Position numbers and translations under genes: made by a program | The notes under the pieces: generated by a model | Seen by the model: only the letters and a program-made list of their open reading frames with translations | What the model was told of the DNA's origin: nothing | The model's database searches: none | DNA from: Brevundimonas sp. UBA5866 | GTDB taxonomy: Bacteria > Pseudomonadota > Alphaproteobacteria > Caulobacterales > Caulobacteraceae | Assembly (NCBI RefSeq): GCF_002432125.1 | Contig: NZ_DJFS01000031.1 | Span: forward strand, 1-23,367 | DNA length: 23,367 bases | Reading direction: 5' to 3' | In this document: piece after piece, positions 5,758 through 12,717 of the stretch | Position numbering within the stretch: the stretch's first letter is position 1 | How the letters are laid out: every line of letters begins with the position of its first letter

Positions 5758-5809
5758 GGCGCAGTACGCGCCCCGCGGCCAAAACGGCAGCGGCTTTGTA
5801 AAAGTAAAG
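5758..5809 (+). promoter_or_regulatory. Three-hairpin 5' leader of flagellin F5
   Basis: Hairpin 1 is GGCGC (5758-5762) with GCGCC (5768-5772), loop AGTAC. Hairpin 2 is CCGCGGCC (5773-5780) with GGCAGCGG (5786-5793), loop AAAAC, with one G-A mismatch. Hairpin 3 is CTTTGT (5794-5799) with GTAAAG (5804-5809), loop AAAA, with two G-U pairs. The third stem has different bases from F2 and F4 but the same place and shape. The ribosome-binding site is weak (AAAGG, 5806-5810) and overlaps hairpin 3. Confidence 0.55.
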
Positions 5810-5818
5810 GCAGCCAGA

Positions 5819-6685
5819 ATGGCTAACTCGATTAACACCAACCGCGGCGCTCTCGTGGCTCTGCAAACCCTGAATGCCACCAACAAGGCTCTGGAAACCA
5901 CCCAGAACCGCGTGAACACCGGCATGGCTGTGTCGTCCGCCAAGGACAATGGTGCGATCTATGCGATCGCCACCTCGCAGCGGGCCGAAATGGGCGCTCA
6001 GGATGCCGTGAAGCAATCCCTGCAACGCGGCCAATCGATCGTTGACGTCGCCCTTGCAGCCGGCGAGACCGTCACGGACGCCCTGTCGGAGCTGAAGAGC
6101 CTGGCAGTGTCGATCCAGGACGCGACGGCTGACTCGGACACCGAGAAGAAGCTGATGGCAGACTTTGAGGCAATCGTTACCGAAGTTCACACCGCGCTTG
6201 CCGGTGCGACCTTTGATGGCGTGAACCTGTTCAAGGCTACCGACGCCAACACGACCCACCAAGTCACCACCAACACCGGTGCTTCGAACAACAAGTTCGT
6301 GCTGAAGGCTGCTAGCAGTGCAGCTTCGGCTGACTCGTTCGCATTCGGCGGTACCGCTGATGCGGCCGCCGGTACCTGGACTGCCGCCACCGACGTGGCG
6401 GACAAGCGCACGGCCTATACCGCAGCCAATGTGGAAACGGCTCTGAACACCTTTACCTCGACCCTGGCTGACCTCGGCACCAAGTCGAAGTCGCTGGACC
6501 GTCAGATGACCTTTGTAGGCAAGATGCAGGACTCGCTTGAGGCCGGCATCGGCAACCTGGTTGACGCTGACCTTGCCAAGGAAAGCGCCAAGCTGACGGC
6601 TCTGCAAACCAAGCAACAGCTGGGCGTGCAGGCGCTGTCGATCGCGAACTCGTCGAGCAGCATGCTGCTGGGCCTGTTCCGCTAA
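5819..6685 (+). CDS. Flagellin F5 (288 aa)
   Basis: This filament subunit has the array's conserved ends: MANSINTNRGALVALQTLNA at the start, and from about residue 218 LGTKSKSLDRQMTFVGK to SSSMLLGLFR. It differs from the others at conserved core sites (NTGMAVSSAKDNGAIYAIA instead of GMKVSS and GAIFAIA, and DSLEAG instead of DSLETG), so it may pack slightly differently in the filament. The variable middle (about 140-210) is Ala/Thr/Asp-rich. Only AAAGG at 5806-5810 serves as ribosome-binding site, weaker than in F2-F4. A GC-rich hairpin follows and flaG lies 80 bases downstream, probably on the same transcript at least in part. Confidence 0.94.
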   Translation: MANSINTNRGALVALQTLNATNKALETTQNRVNTGMAVSSAKDNGAIYAIATSQRAEMGAQDAVKQSLQRGQSIVDVALAAGETVTDALSELKSLAVSIQDATADSDTEKKLMADFEAIVTEVHTALAGATFDGVNLFKATDANTTHQVTTNTGASNNKFVLKAASSAASADSFAFGGTADAAAGTWTAATDVADKRTAYTAANVETALNTFTSTLADLGTKSKSLDRQMTFVGKMQDSLEAGIGNLVDADLAKESAKLTALQTKQQLGVQALSIANSSSSMLLGLFR

Positions 6686-6692
6686 CCTGATG

Positions 6693-6722
6693 GGGCGGGC
6701 GGCAAGAATAGTCCGCCCGCCC
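6693..6722 (+). terminator. GC-rich hairpin between F5 and flaG
   Basis: GGGCGGGCGG (6693-6702) pairs with CCGCCCGCCC (6713-6722) around a 10-base loop. It is followed by TCATCACAG, so there is no U-tract. It may attenuate expression of flaG relative to F5 or protect the F5 message 3' end. Confidence 0.5.
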
Positions 6723-6743
6723 TCATCACAGACGATGAAAGGA

Positions 6744-6758
6744 CGCGCAAAAGGCGCG
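6744..6758 (+). promoter_or_regulatory. AAAAG-loop hairpin in the flaG leader
   Basis: CGCGC (6744-6748) and GCGCG (6754-6758) form a perfect stem around AAAAG, 8 bases before the flaG ATG. The loop matches those of the F1 and F2 leaders. AAAGGA (6738-6743) lies just before the stem, too far from the ATG (22 bases) unless the hairpin folds, while AAGG (6751-6754) lies in the loop and stem edge. Folding could therefore either enable or block initiation. Confidence 0.5.
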
Positions 6759-6765
6759 AACAGAC

Positions 6766-7050
6766 ATGACAGACACCATCTCTGCCTTAGGGGGCGCTTC
6801 CAGCGTTTCTGCTGAAAATATCAAGCAGGAAGTGGCGACGGCGCAGGTCGAGAAGCGTCGTGACAACGCCGCGATGGATATGGGGCCGCAACGGCTGGTT
6901 ATCGAACCGGTCAGTTCGCATCGCTATGTCTATAAGGTGCTGGATTCGCAGACCGGCGAAGTCATCCGGCAGCTACCGACCGAGCACGTTGAGAAAATGA
7001 TCACGGATCCTGCCTACGAGCAGGGCGGATTGGTCAAGACCTCGGTCTAG
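6766..7050 (+). CDS. flaG: FlaG-family flagellar protein (94 aa)
   Basis: This is a small cytoplasmic flagellar protein. Residues 1-40 are polar and probably disordered. Residues 43-82 hold the FlaG core (PQRLVIEPVSSHRYVYKVLD, then SQTGEVIRQLPTEHVEKM), with the family's D-x-x-TGEVIRQ(L/I)P pattern intact. FlaG proteins are found next to flagellin or fliD genes and affect filament length in several bacteria; the molecular role is not settled. It lies between F5 and F6 and carries the same A-loop hairpin in its leader as the flagellins, so it may share their post-transcriptional control. The length is normal for the family. Confidence 0.85.
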   Translation: MTDTISALGGASSVSAENIKQEVATAQVEKRRDNAAMDMGPQRLVIEPVSSHRYVYKVLDSQTGEVIRQLPTEHVEKMITDPAYEQGGLVKTSV

Positions 7051-7156
7051 GCGACACGCAAGTCCTTAAACCGGCGATGTAAACCACGTCGCGGGCTTGA
7101 CCCTGCCGCACAGTAACGTTGTACTTGCAACGCCCCCGAAGCTATTTGGGTGGCGC

Positions 7157-7203
7157 AATCATGGTTTCCGGGCGTTAACCATACGCTCACAAATCATGGT
7201 TAA
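7157..7203. promoter_or_regulatory. Operator-like repeats upstream of flagellin F6 (CtrA half-sites?)
   Basis: TTAACCAT (7175-7182) and its exact reverse complement ATGGTTAA (7196-7203) are arranged as a palindrome with centres about 21 bases apart. AATCATGGTT also occurs twice in direct orientation (7157-7166 and 7192-7201). TTAACCAT matches the half-site described for the cell-cycle regulator CtrA in Caulobacter-type bacteria. No sigma-54 element is visible in this spacer. The repeats are seen; the binding protein is inferred. Confidence 0.5.
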
Positions 7204-7241
7204 TGGGGTAAGCGGTACAGAAAGTCCGGGGGCTTAAAGCC

Positions 7242-8060
7242 ATGACCACAAGCGTTCATACAAATAGCTCGGCGCTGATTGCGCTGCAAAACCTCAATGC
7301 CACCAACAGCAAGCTGAGCTCGGTGCAAAACCGCGTCAGCACGGGCTTGAAAGTGCAGGGCGCCAAAGACAATGCCGCGACCTGGGCCATTGCCCAGAAT
7401 CAGCGCGCCGATACGTCTTCGCTTGAGGCCGTGAAAACCAGCCTGAACCGCGCGACGTCGATTGCAGACGTGGCGCTGGCAGCCGGTTCCCAGATTTCCG
7501 ACATTCTGACCGAACTGAAGCAGAAGGCGGTTGCCGCTTCGGACCCTTCGGCTTCCGAGGCTTCCAAGAAAGCCTATAACGACGAGTTCAAGTCGCTGGT
7601 GGCCTCGATCACCTCCTTTGCCAACAATGCTACCTTTGACGGCAAGAACCTGTTCGACGGCTCGCTGACGGCAAATCTGGAGTTTCTTGCCAGTGCCGAT
7701 GGCGAAGAGACCATCACCCTGACCCCACAGGCCATGACGGCCGCTGCCCTGGGTCTTGATGCTCTTGATCTTGAAACCGACGCCGAAGCCGCCCTTGAAG
7801 CTGTAACCGAGGCTCTGGCCAACTCCAGCAGCATGCTGGCCGAACTGGGTGCGCAAGCCAAGCAGATCGAGCGTCACACCACCTTCGTGGGCAAGCTGAT
7901 GGACTCGCTGGAAGTGGGTGTCGGCAATCTGGTCGATGCGGATCTGGCCAAGGAAAGCGCCCGTCTTCAGGCCCTTCAGGTCCAGCAGCAGCTTGGTACT
8001 CAAGCCCTGGCGATTGCAAACCAGGCGCCGCAATCGATCCTGTCGCTCTTCCAAGGCTAA
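7242..8060 (+). CDS. Divergent flagellin F6 (272 aa)
   Basis: This is a flagellin of a different subtype from F1-F5. It starts MTTSVHTNSSALIALQNLNA and carries VSTGLKVQGAKDNAATWAIAQ where F1-F5 have VNTGM and GAIFAIA. The middle (about 140-180: NLEFLASADGEETITL) is shorter and acidic. The C-terminal region (THFVGK-like from about 205, VGNLVDADLAKESARLQAL) ends QAPQSILSLFQG. Its leader lacks the AAAAN hairpin found in the other five and carries a palindrome instead, so it is probably controlled differently. It could be a minor or hook-proximal filament subunit; that role is inference. A strong terminator follows. Confidence 0.93.
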   Translation: MTTSVHTNSSALIALQNLNATNSKLSSVQNRVSTGLKVQGAKDNAATWAIAQNQRADTSSLEAVKTSLNRATSIADVALAAGSQISDILTELKQKAVAASDPSASEASKKAYNDEFKSLVASITSFANNATFDGKNLFDGSLTANLEFLASADGEETITLTPQAMTAAALGLDALDLETDAEAALEAVTEALANSSSMLAELGAQAKQIERHTTFVGKLMDSLEVGVGNLVDADLAKESARLQALQVQQQLGTQALAIANQAPQSILSLFQG

Positions 8061-8083
8061 GCCGTACAATCGATTTTCTGAAG

Positions 8084-8119
8084 CACCGGTCGCGGCAAAT
8101 GTCGTGGCCGGTGTTTTTT
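8084..8119 (+). terminator. Intrinsic terminator after flagellin F6
   Basis: CACCGGTCGCGGC (8084-8096) pairs with GTCGTGGCCGGTG (8101-8113), with several G-U pairs and an AAAT loop, followed directly by six T (8114-8119). It is the only flagellin 3' hairpin in the window with a proper U-tract. Confidence 0.85.
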
Positions 8120-8208
8120 ATGGGTCGTTTCTTGGGTTTTTGTGTCGAGGATTAACGAATTGCCACGCGACTTAAGGTAAAGCTTGTAGCCCTAAGGAGC
8201 GTGCGGTC

Positions 8209-10932
8209 ATGCGGGTCAACAACAGTTATCTGTTGGGTCTGTACGGAGGTGATGCGAGCGGTTTCGCCACCTCGGGCATTTCCACGCCTGCGCCAAAGTC
8301 ACAGCCGACCGCACCGTGGAGCGGCTCTGTCGCTGGCAAGCAGCCGACGGCCTCCGAAATCCTGCGCAAGGCGATGGGCAGCAGTCGTTTCATCGACGAA
8401 AGCGCCAACAAACTCGATCTTCGCACCCAAAACGCCAGAGAATACAAAACCCTGTTTGCCATGCACACAGGGCTGCAAATGCTCGAGGCCCTGTCGCTGA
8501 GAGCGATGGAAAAATCGGTGACCAAGGCCGACGCGGCCACGCTGCAGAAACGCTTTGATGCGGGCCTGAAAGAGATTTCGGATTATCTGGCGACGGCCGG
8601 TTCAGAGGTGAATACGGTCCGCTTGGTCAACGGTGTGTCTTCGACACGCAGCCAGGGCACGACCGTCGTTCCGCGCGACAACCATGTCTATCATACCGGC
8701 CCCATCCATTCGGGCTCCCTGTCGCAGGAGGTGGATGCCTATAAGGGTGATGTGCGGTTCAACATCACCATCCGCACAAGCGGCGGCACCCGGTCCATCG
8801 CCATCGATCTGGATGAAATGGGATCTACGCCGCGCACGCTGGATGCGGTTATCGGGCACATAAACGGCAAGTTGCAGACGGCCGGTGTCGAGACTCGTTT
8901 CTCACGTCAGGAAGTTCCCGGCGAAGCCAAGACCATGACGGTCGGCAACAAGACGATCACCCTGCCGTCGACCAACAGCAGCTGGGGCATGACCATTACG
9001 GGCACAGCGTCCGAAACAGTCGGTTTCCAGGCGGTAGAGACGCGAACCTCCGTCAATGTGATCCAGGGTTTCGGTGTCAACAAATCGGCGCAAAGCCTGA
9101 AGTTCGATCCGAGCGGTGATCCCACGACCCCCGGCATCGGTGAGACCAACTGGGTTGATGGACGGGTTGACCAATCCTCTTTGCCGCAGGGCATCAAGAC
9201 CGTCCGTGCATCGGCGGCCGCTTCTGACGGCGGTACCTGGATCGTGGCCGATGTCAGCGACGATACCAACGGCCACAGTGTACGCGGCCAGTCCGATGTC
9301 GTGCTGATGAAGCTGGATTCGGCGGGGCAGGTGGTCATAAGCCGTGGTCTGGGGGCCGCCTCTTCGGCATCCGGCTATGCCATTTCGGTCGCCGATGACG
9401 GTCGTGTCGCCGTCGCGGGTTCGGTCACGGGCGGCCTTGTTCCGGGCCAAACCGTGCCCGACAAAGGGTTGAGCGACAGCTTCGTTACGGTTTTCGACGC
9501 CAACGGCGTTGAGCAATGGACCCAGTCGCGCGGTGCCAAGGCCGCAGACGAGGCTACGGCTGTTTCGTTTGGTGCGGATGGTCGTGTCTATGTGTCTGGC
9601 CGATCAAAGTCCGCCATGCCGGGCGCTTCGGCTGTCGGCGGCTGGGACAGCTATGTCCAGACCTTTGGCGAGAACCGGGCCGACAATGGAACGGTTACGG
9701 CCACGTCCCTCGGCGTGACGCAGTTCGGCACGGTCGGCGATGACACGGTGCAGGCCATGACGGTCGATGGCGACAACCTCTATACAGCCGGTGTCGAGAA
9801 CGGAGCCTTTGTGATCCGTCAGTTACGTATCGGCACGGGTGGTGCGCCCGAACTGATCTCCAGCCGCAATCTGGGCGCTGCCATCGGTGGCGAGATCGCG
9901 GGCATCGCCGTGTCGAACGGCAAGCTGGTCGTGTCGGGAATGACGCGCAATACGGCGCTGGACGCAGGGACGGTCAATAATGCCCATGCAGGCGGCACTG
10001 ATGTTTTCGTCGCCAGCCTGTCTACGGATCTGTCAGCGTCGGCATCGGACCGGCTGACCTATTACGGTGGTGCGGGCGAAGACACCGCCGCCGACGTGAA
10101 GATCGTTGACGGTGATGTGTGGGTGACAGGAACGTGGAACCGCGACCGCATAGCCAAGGACACAGATCCTACCATTGCCTATCTGACGCGGATTGATGCC
10201 GAGACGGGCGCTGTTGAGTGGAACCGGACATGGACCGGAGACAAGCAACAGGCCAATCCTATGGCGCTGTCTGTTTCCGCCAATGGTTCCAGCGTGTTGG
10301 ACAGGCTGGGGCTTCCGTCCGGCGAACTGGTACAGGACGTTTCGCAGAAACTGGTGGATGCGACGGCGTTGCGTGCCGGTGACCGTTTCTATGTCACCAA
10401 TCCCAACACGGGCCGCAAAACCGCTGTGACCATCGATGCCAAGGATACGCTTCAGACCCTGGCCACCAAGATCGAGACGGCTTCGGGACGTAATCTGAAG
10501 GTTACCGTCTCGACCAACCGCGAAACCCCGGATGCGTCACAGGGCAGTAACCGCGTGCTGGCCGGCGGCGGTCAATATCTGACCATCACCAATGCCGATA
10601 ACCGTGAGGGTGCTCTGATCTCGGCGGGCGAAATGGGGCGTGATGCCCTGGCCGGTCTGGGGCTGGAAGCGGGTTTTGTCGGCAAGGGTACCGATAAACG
10701 CAAGACCGTGGGTGTGGACCTGCCACCGTCGCTGAACCTGTCCAGCGCCGATGCCGCGCTTCAGGCCCGCGATTATATCCAGTCCGCGCTGCGAGCCGTG
10801 CGTGAGGCCTATCGGGCCATGAGCCCGACGATGCTGAACGCCAGCAAGACGCCGACCTCGGGTTCCGTATCGCCATATTGGTCCAACCAGATCGCCAATT
10901 ATCAGGCGGCTCTGGCCCGTTTGTCGGGGTAA
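8209..10932 (+). CDS. flaEY: FlaEY-like flagellar protein with beta-propeller repeats (907 aa)
   Basis: This is a large protein beside the flagellins, as FlaEY is in Caulobacter, where flaE/flaY mutations disturb flagellin expression. Residues 1-110 are polar and helical and have no signal peptide. About 175-235 form a beta-rich segment (GDVRFNITIRTSGGTRSIAI). About 325-680 hold repeats of roughly 50-60 residues with the pattern G-D-s-y-v-x-f then a-d-G-r-v-y-V-s-G, typical of SBBP-type propeller blades. About 694-824 resemble the flagellin/FliD 'IN' segments (VTIDAKDTLQTLATKIE, YLTITNADNREGALISAG). The C-terminal 75 residues are helical. TAAGGAG (8192-8198) is the ribosome-binding site. The architecture is read directly; the FlaEY identity is from memory and context. 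Confidence 0.6.
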   Translation: MRVNNSYLLGLYGGDASGFATSGISTPAPKSQPTAPWSGSVAGKQPTASEILRKAMGSSRFIDESANKLDLRTQNAREYKTLFAMHTGLQMLEALSLRAMEKSVTKADAATLQKRFDAGLKEISDYLATAGSEVNTVRLVNGVSSTRSQGTTVVPRDNHVYHTGPIHSGSLSQEVDAYKGDVRFNITIRTSGGTRSIAIDLDEMGSTPRTLDAVIGHINGKLQTAGVETRFSRQEVPGEAKTMTVGNKTITLPSTNSSWGMTITGTASETVGFQAVETRTSVNVIQGFGVNKSAQSLKFDPSGDPTTPGIGETNWVDGRVDQSSLPQGIKTVRASAAASDGGTWIVADVSDDTNGHSVRGQSDVVLMKLDSAGQVVISRGLGAASSASGYAISVADDGRVAVAGSVTGGLVPGQTVPDKGLSDSFVTVFDANGVEQWTQSRGAKAADEATAVSFGADGRVYVSGRSKSAMPGASAVGGWDSYVQTFGENRADNGTVTATSLGVTQFGTVGDDTVQAMTVDGDNLYTAGVENGAFVIRQLRIGTGGAPELISSRNLGAAIGGEIAGIAVSNGKLVVSGMTRNTALDAGTVNNAHAGGTDVFVASLSTDLSASASDRLTYYGGAGEDTAADVKIVDGDVWVTGTWNRDRIAKDTDPTIAYLTRIDAETGAVEWNRTWTGDKQQANPMALSVSANGSSVLDRLGLPSGELVQDVSQKLVDATALRAGDRFYVTNPNTGRKTAVTIDAKDTLQTLATKIETASGRNLKVTVSTNRETPDASQGSNRVLAGGGQYLTITNADNREGALISAGEMGRDALAGLGLEAGFVGKGTDKRKTVGVDLPPSLNLSSADAALQARDYIQSALRAVREAYRAMSPTMLNASKTPTSGSVSPYWSNQIANYQAALARLSG

Positions 10933-11005
10933 GCGACGCAAGGCTTCTGTTGACGCGGGCGGTCCGGACGGGGTTATTGAAGCCATTAATGGCGTAGAGG
11001 GCCGC

Positions 11006-11674
11006 ATGGCTTTTCCTAAAGATACCCGCTCGATCATTCTGATGGGTGTTGGCGTTGCTGTTTTGGCAGGTGCTGGCGCAGCCCTTGTTTTCGGCGCCGG
11101 TAAACCGACAGATCCCGATGTGAAGCCCCCGGCTGCCGAAGGCGGCCTGAAGATCGACCTCGCCGAAGCCCCGGCTCTGGAGGCGACGCGTGAACTGCGT
11201 TGCTACGTAGGCGGACAGTTTATCGGTATGGCTACCCTGGCCGATTGCGCGCAACGCAATGGCGTCTCGAAAAGCACTCTGGATGTGGGTCTGGATGCCA
11301 CCGGCGCTCTGGCCGCGGCACCGACAGCGGCCTTTTCGCCGCCGCCCAGCGCTCCTGCCGTAGAGGTTCAGCACCAGAGCGAAAGGCCCTCGCAGCCCGC
11401 CCAGAATCCCCAGACCGCGACGCCGGTCGATGGCCAGTGCCTACGCTATGTCGGTTCGGAATGGCGTCAGGTCGGACAGGGCATGAGCCAGGGCGAATGC
11501 GTCAAGGCGCTGTATTCAGGTGTCTGTGCCCGCACCCCGGGCGAGGCCCAGTACGGCCGTTGGAACCAGGTGACCTTGCGTCTGGTGCCCCGCCGTGTCG
11601 AGGCGTCGAACGATAACACCAATTTCCGTACCTTCACGGCACAAGACCGTCAGTGCCAGTTCCCGAGGCTGTAA
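11006..11674 (+). CDS. Membrane-anchored six-cysteine protein of unknown function (222 aa)
   Basis: I do not recognise this family. An N-terminal transmembrane helix (about residues 9-31, Gly/Ala/Val-rich) probably anchors the rest in the periplasm. A low-complexity Ala/Pro linker (about 101-141) separates two cysteine-bearing units. The first has Cys66 and Cys81 (RCYVGGQFIG, then LADC); the second has Cys145, Cys165, Cys174 and Cys217 (CLRYVGSEWRQ, then QGEC). C-x(0-2)-YVG-x-x-aromatic is repeated, so the units look like an internal duplication with disulfides likely. Its TAA overlaps the next start as TAATG. A TTGACGC -35-like element lies at 10950-10956. AGAGGG before the ATG supports the start. 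Confidence 0.75.
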   Translation: MAFPKDTRSIILMGVGVAVLAGAGAALVFGAGKPTDPDVKPPAAEGGLKIDLAEAPALEATRELRCYVGGQFIGMATLADCAQRNGVSKSTLDVGLDATGALAAAPTAAFSPPPSAPAVEVQHQSERPSQPAQNPQTATPVDGQCLRYVGSEWRQVGQGMSQGECVKALYSGVCARTPGEAQYGRWNQVTLRLVPRRVEASNDNTNFRTFTAQDRQCQFPRL

Positions 11675-12096
11675 TGCGAACCGTGATCAAGTCCAGCCTT
11701 GCGGCTGTGGTTCTTCTGGGTGGTTTGTCCGCCTGTGAAAAGGCGGTCGAAGCGCCGATGGACGAGGGTGTCTGCTATCACGTTGGCGACGATGCCAGCC
11801 AACCGGGCGGCATCCGCTTCAATGTTGTGGCGCGTGACCAACCCCAGATCGAGTTCTGCGCGGCCCGTCTGGAGGAGCTTCGCATCAAATTCCTGCGCAT
11901 GGGCGGCTCGAACAATGATCTCGTCGGTGCCTATCAGGGACGCTTTATTTTCATCGACCGTCAGGGCGTGAAGATGAGCACGTCTCTAACTGGCCCCAGA
12001 TTTTTTGCCTTGACGCGAACGGGTGATGGACGACTCGCCATCCCCGGTGCCATTCAACGGGAAATCGACGGGCGACCCATCGCGATTGCCCCGTAA
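11674..12096 (+). CDS. Lipoprotein of unknown function (140 aa)
   Basis: The signal peptide MRTVIKSSLAAVVLLGGLSAC ends in the lipobox LSAC, giving lipidated Cys21. The mature domain of about 120 residues has two further Cys (VCYHVGDD and IEFCAARLEEL) and a short IFIDRQGVKM strand. No known catalytic motif is visible. I chose the ATG at 11674, which overlaps the stop of the previous gene by one base (TAATG) and gives an intact lipoprotein signal; the longer frame from 11653 would spoil it. With the upstream six-cysteine membrane protein it forms a translationally coupled pair of envelope proteins, so the two probably work together. Confidence 0.75.
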   Translation: MRTVIKSSLAAVVLLGGLSACEKAVEAPMDEGVCYHVGDDASQPGGIRFNVVARDQPQIEFCAARLEELRIKFLRMGGSNNDLVGAYQGRFIFIDRQGVKMSTSLTGPRFFALTRTGDGRLAIPGAIQREIDGRPIAIAP

Positions 12097-12124
12097 ACAC
12101 TCTGAAAATCCGGTTGCAGAACCG

Positions 12125-12139
12125 GAACAGAAATGGAAC
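12125..12139. promoter_or_regulatory. LexA (SOS) box upstream of ssb
   Basis: GAAC (12125-12128), seven bases, GAAC (12136-12139) is the reverse complement of GTTC-N7-GTTC, the direct-repeat LexA box of alphaproteobacteria. It lies 56 bases upstream of the ssb start. Another GAAC at 12119-12122 is out of register. Confidence 0.7.
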
Positions 12140-12194
12140 ATTCTCGCTCGCTGCTGCGTGGCGTGGCGGGACAAAAAAGACAAGGACATCGGTT

Positions 12195-12704
12195 ATGGCG
12201 GGCAGCGTCAACAAGGTCATTCTGGTCGGCAATCTGGGCCGCGATCCGGAAATCCGCACCCTGAACTCGGGCGACCGCGTCGCCAACCTGCGCATCGCGA
12301 CCTCGGAAACCTGGCGCGACAAGGCCACGGGCGAGCGCAAGGAAAAGACCGAATGGCACTCGGTCGTCATCTTCAACGAGAACATCGTCAAGGTGGCCGA
12401 GCAGTATCTCAAGAAGGGCTCGACCGTTTACGTCGAAGGCTCGCTCCAGACCCGCAAATACACCGACGCCCAAGGCATCGAGAAATACTCGACCGAAATC
12501 GTCCTGCAACGCTTCAACGGAACGCTGACCATGCTGGGCGGCCGTTCGGAAGGCGGCTCGGGCGGTGGCTACGGTGGCGGCCAGGGCGGCGGTTACGGTG
12601 GTGGCCGTGACGACAGCTATGACTCGGGCTTCTCCAGCGGCGGTGCCAACCGTCCGTCGGGCCCCAAGGAAAGCTACGACCTGAACGACGACATCCCGTT
12701 CTAA
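12195..12704 (+). CDS. ssb: Single-stranded DNA-binding protein SSB (169 aa)
   Basis: This protein coats single-stranded DNA during replication, recombination and repair and recruits partners through its C-terminus. Residues 1-115 are the OB fold, starting MAGSVNKVILVGNLGRDPEI with the conserved GDRVANLRIATSETWRDK and TEWHSVVIF segments. Residues 117-150 are a Gly-rich linker with GGGYGGG repeats. The tail DLNDDIPF is the standard acidic tip that binds partner proteins. The frame extends upstream to 12114, but MAGSVNKV is the normal family start and AAGGA (12181-12185) lies just ahead. The length is normal. The LexA box upstream implies DNA-damage induction. Confidence 0.97.
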   Translation: MAGSVNKVILVGNLGRDPEIRTLNSGDRVANLRIATSETWRDKATGERKEKTEWHSVVIFNENIVKVAEQYLKKGSTVYVEGSLQTRKYTDAQGIEKYSTEIVLQRFNGTLTMLGGRSEGGSGGGYGGGQGGGYGGGRDDSYDSGFSSGGANRPSGPKESYDLNDDIPF

Positions 12705-12717
12705 GTCACGGATAAAC

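Noticed and set aside
1742..6616. Long minus-strand frames opposite the flagellins
   Set aside because: They recur opposite each paralogue with related sequence, as expected for shadows of conserved coding sequence, and carry no ribosome-binding sites or known motifs.
1673..6685. Flagellin array as a CRISPR or tandem-repeat locus
   Set aside because: The repeats are whole genes of about 0.8-0.9 kb with structured spacers. No short regular repeat-spacer pattern is present.
7097..7128. Sigma-70 or sigma-54 promoter for F6 (TTGACC...TGTACT, or a TTGCA element at 7125-7129)
   Set aside because: The -10 match is poor, and the -24 GG is missing at the required 10-base distance from the TTGC.
8121..8136. 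Possible sigma-54 promoter for the FlaEY-like gene (TGGGTCGTTTCTTGG)
   Set aside because: The -24 GG is present but the nearly invariant -12 GC is GG here. It also lies directly at the end of the F6 terminator.
12540..12610. Glycine-codon repeats (GGTGGCGGC-like) as a separate repeat element
   Set aside because: They encode the Gly-rich linker normal for SSB and stay in frame.
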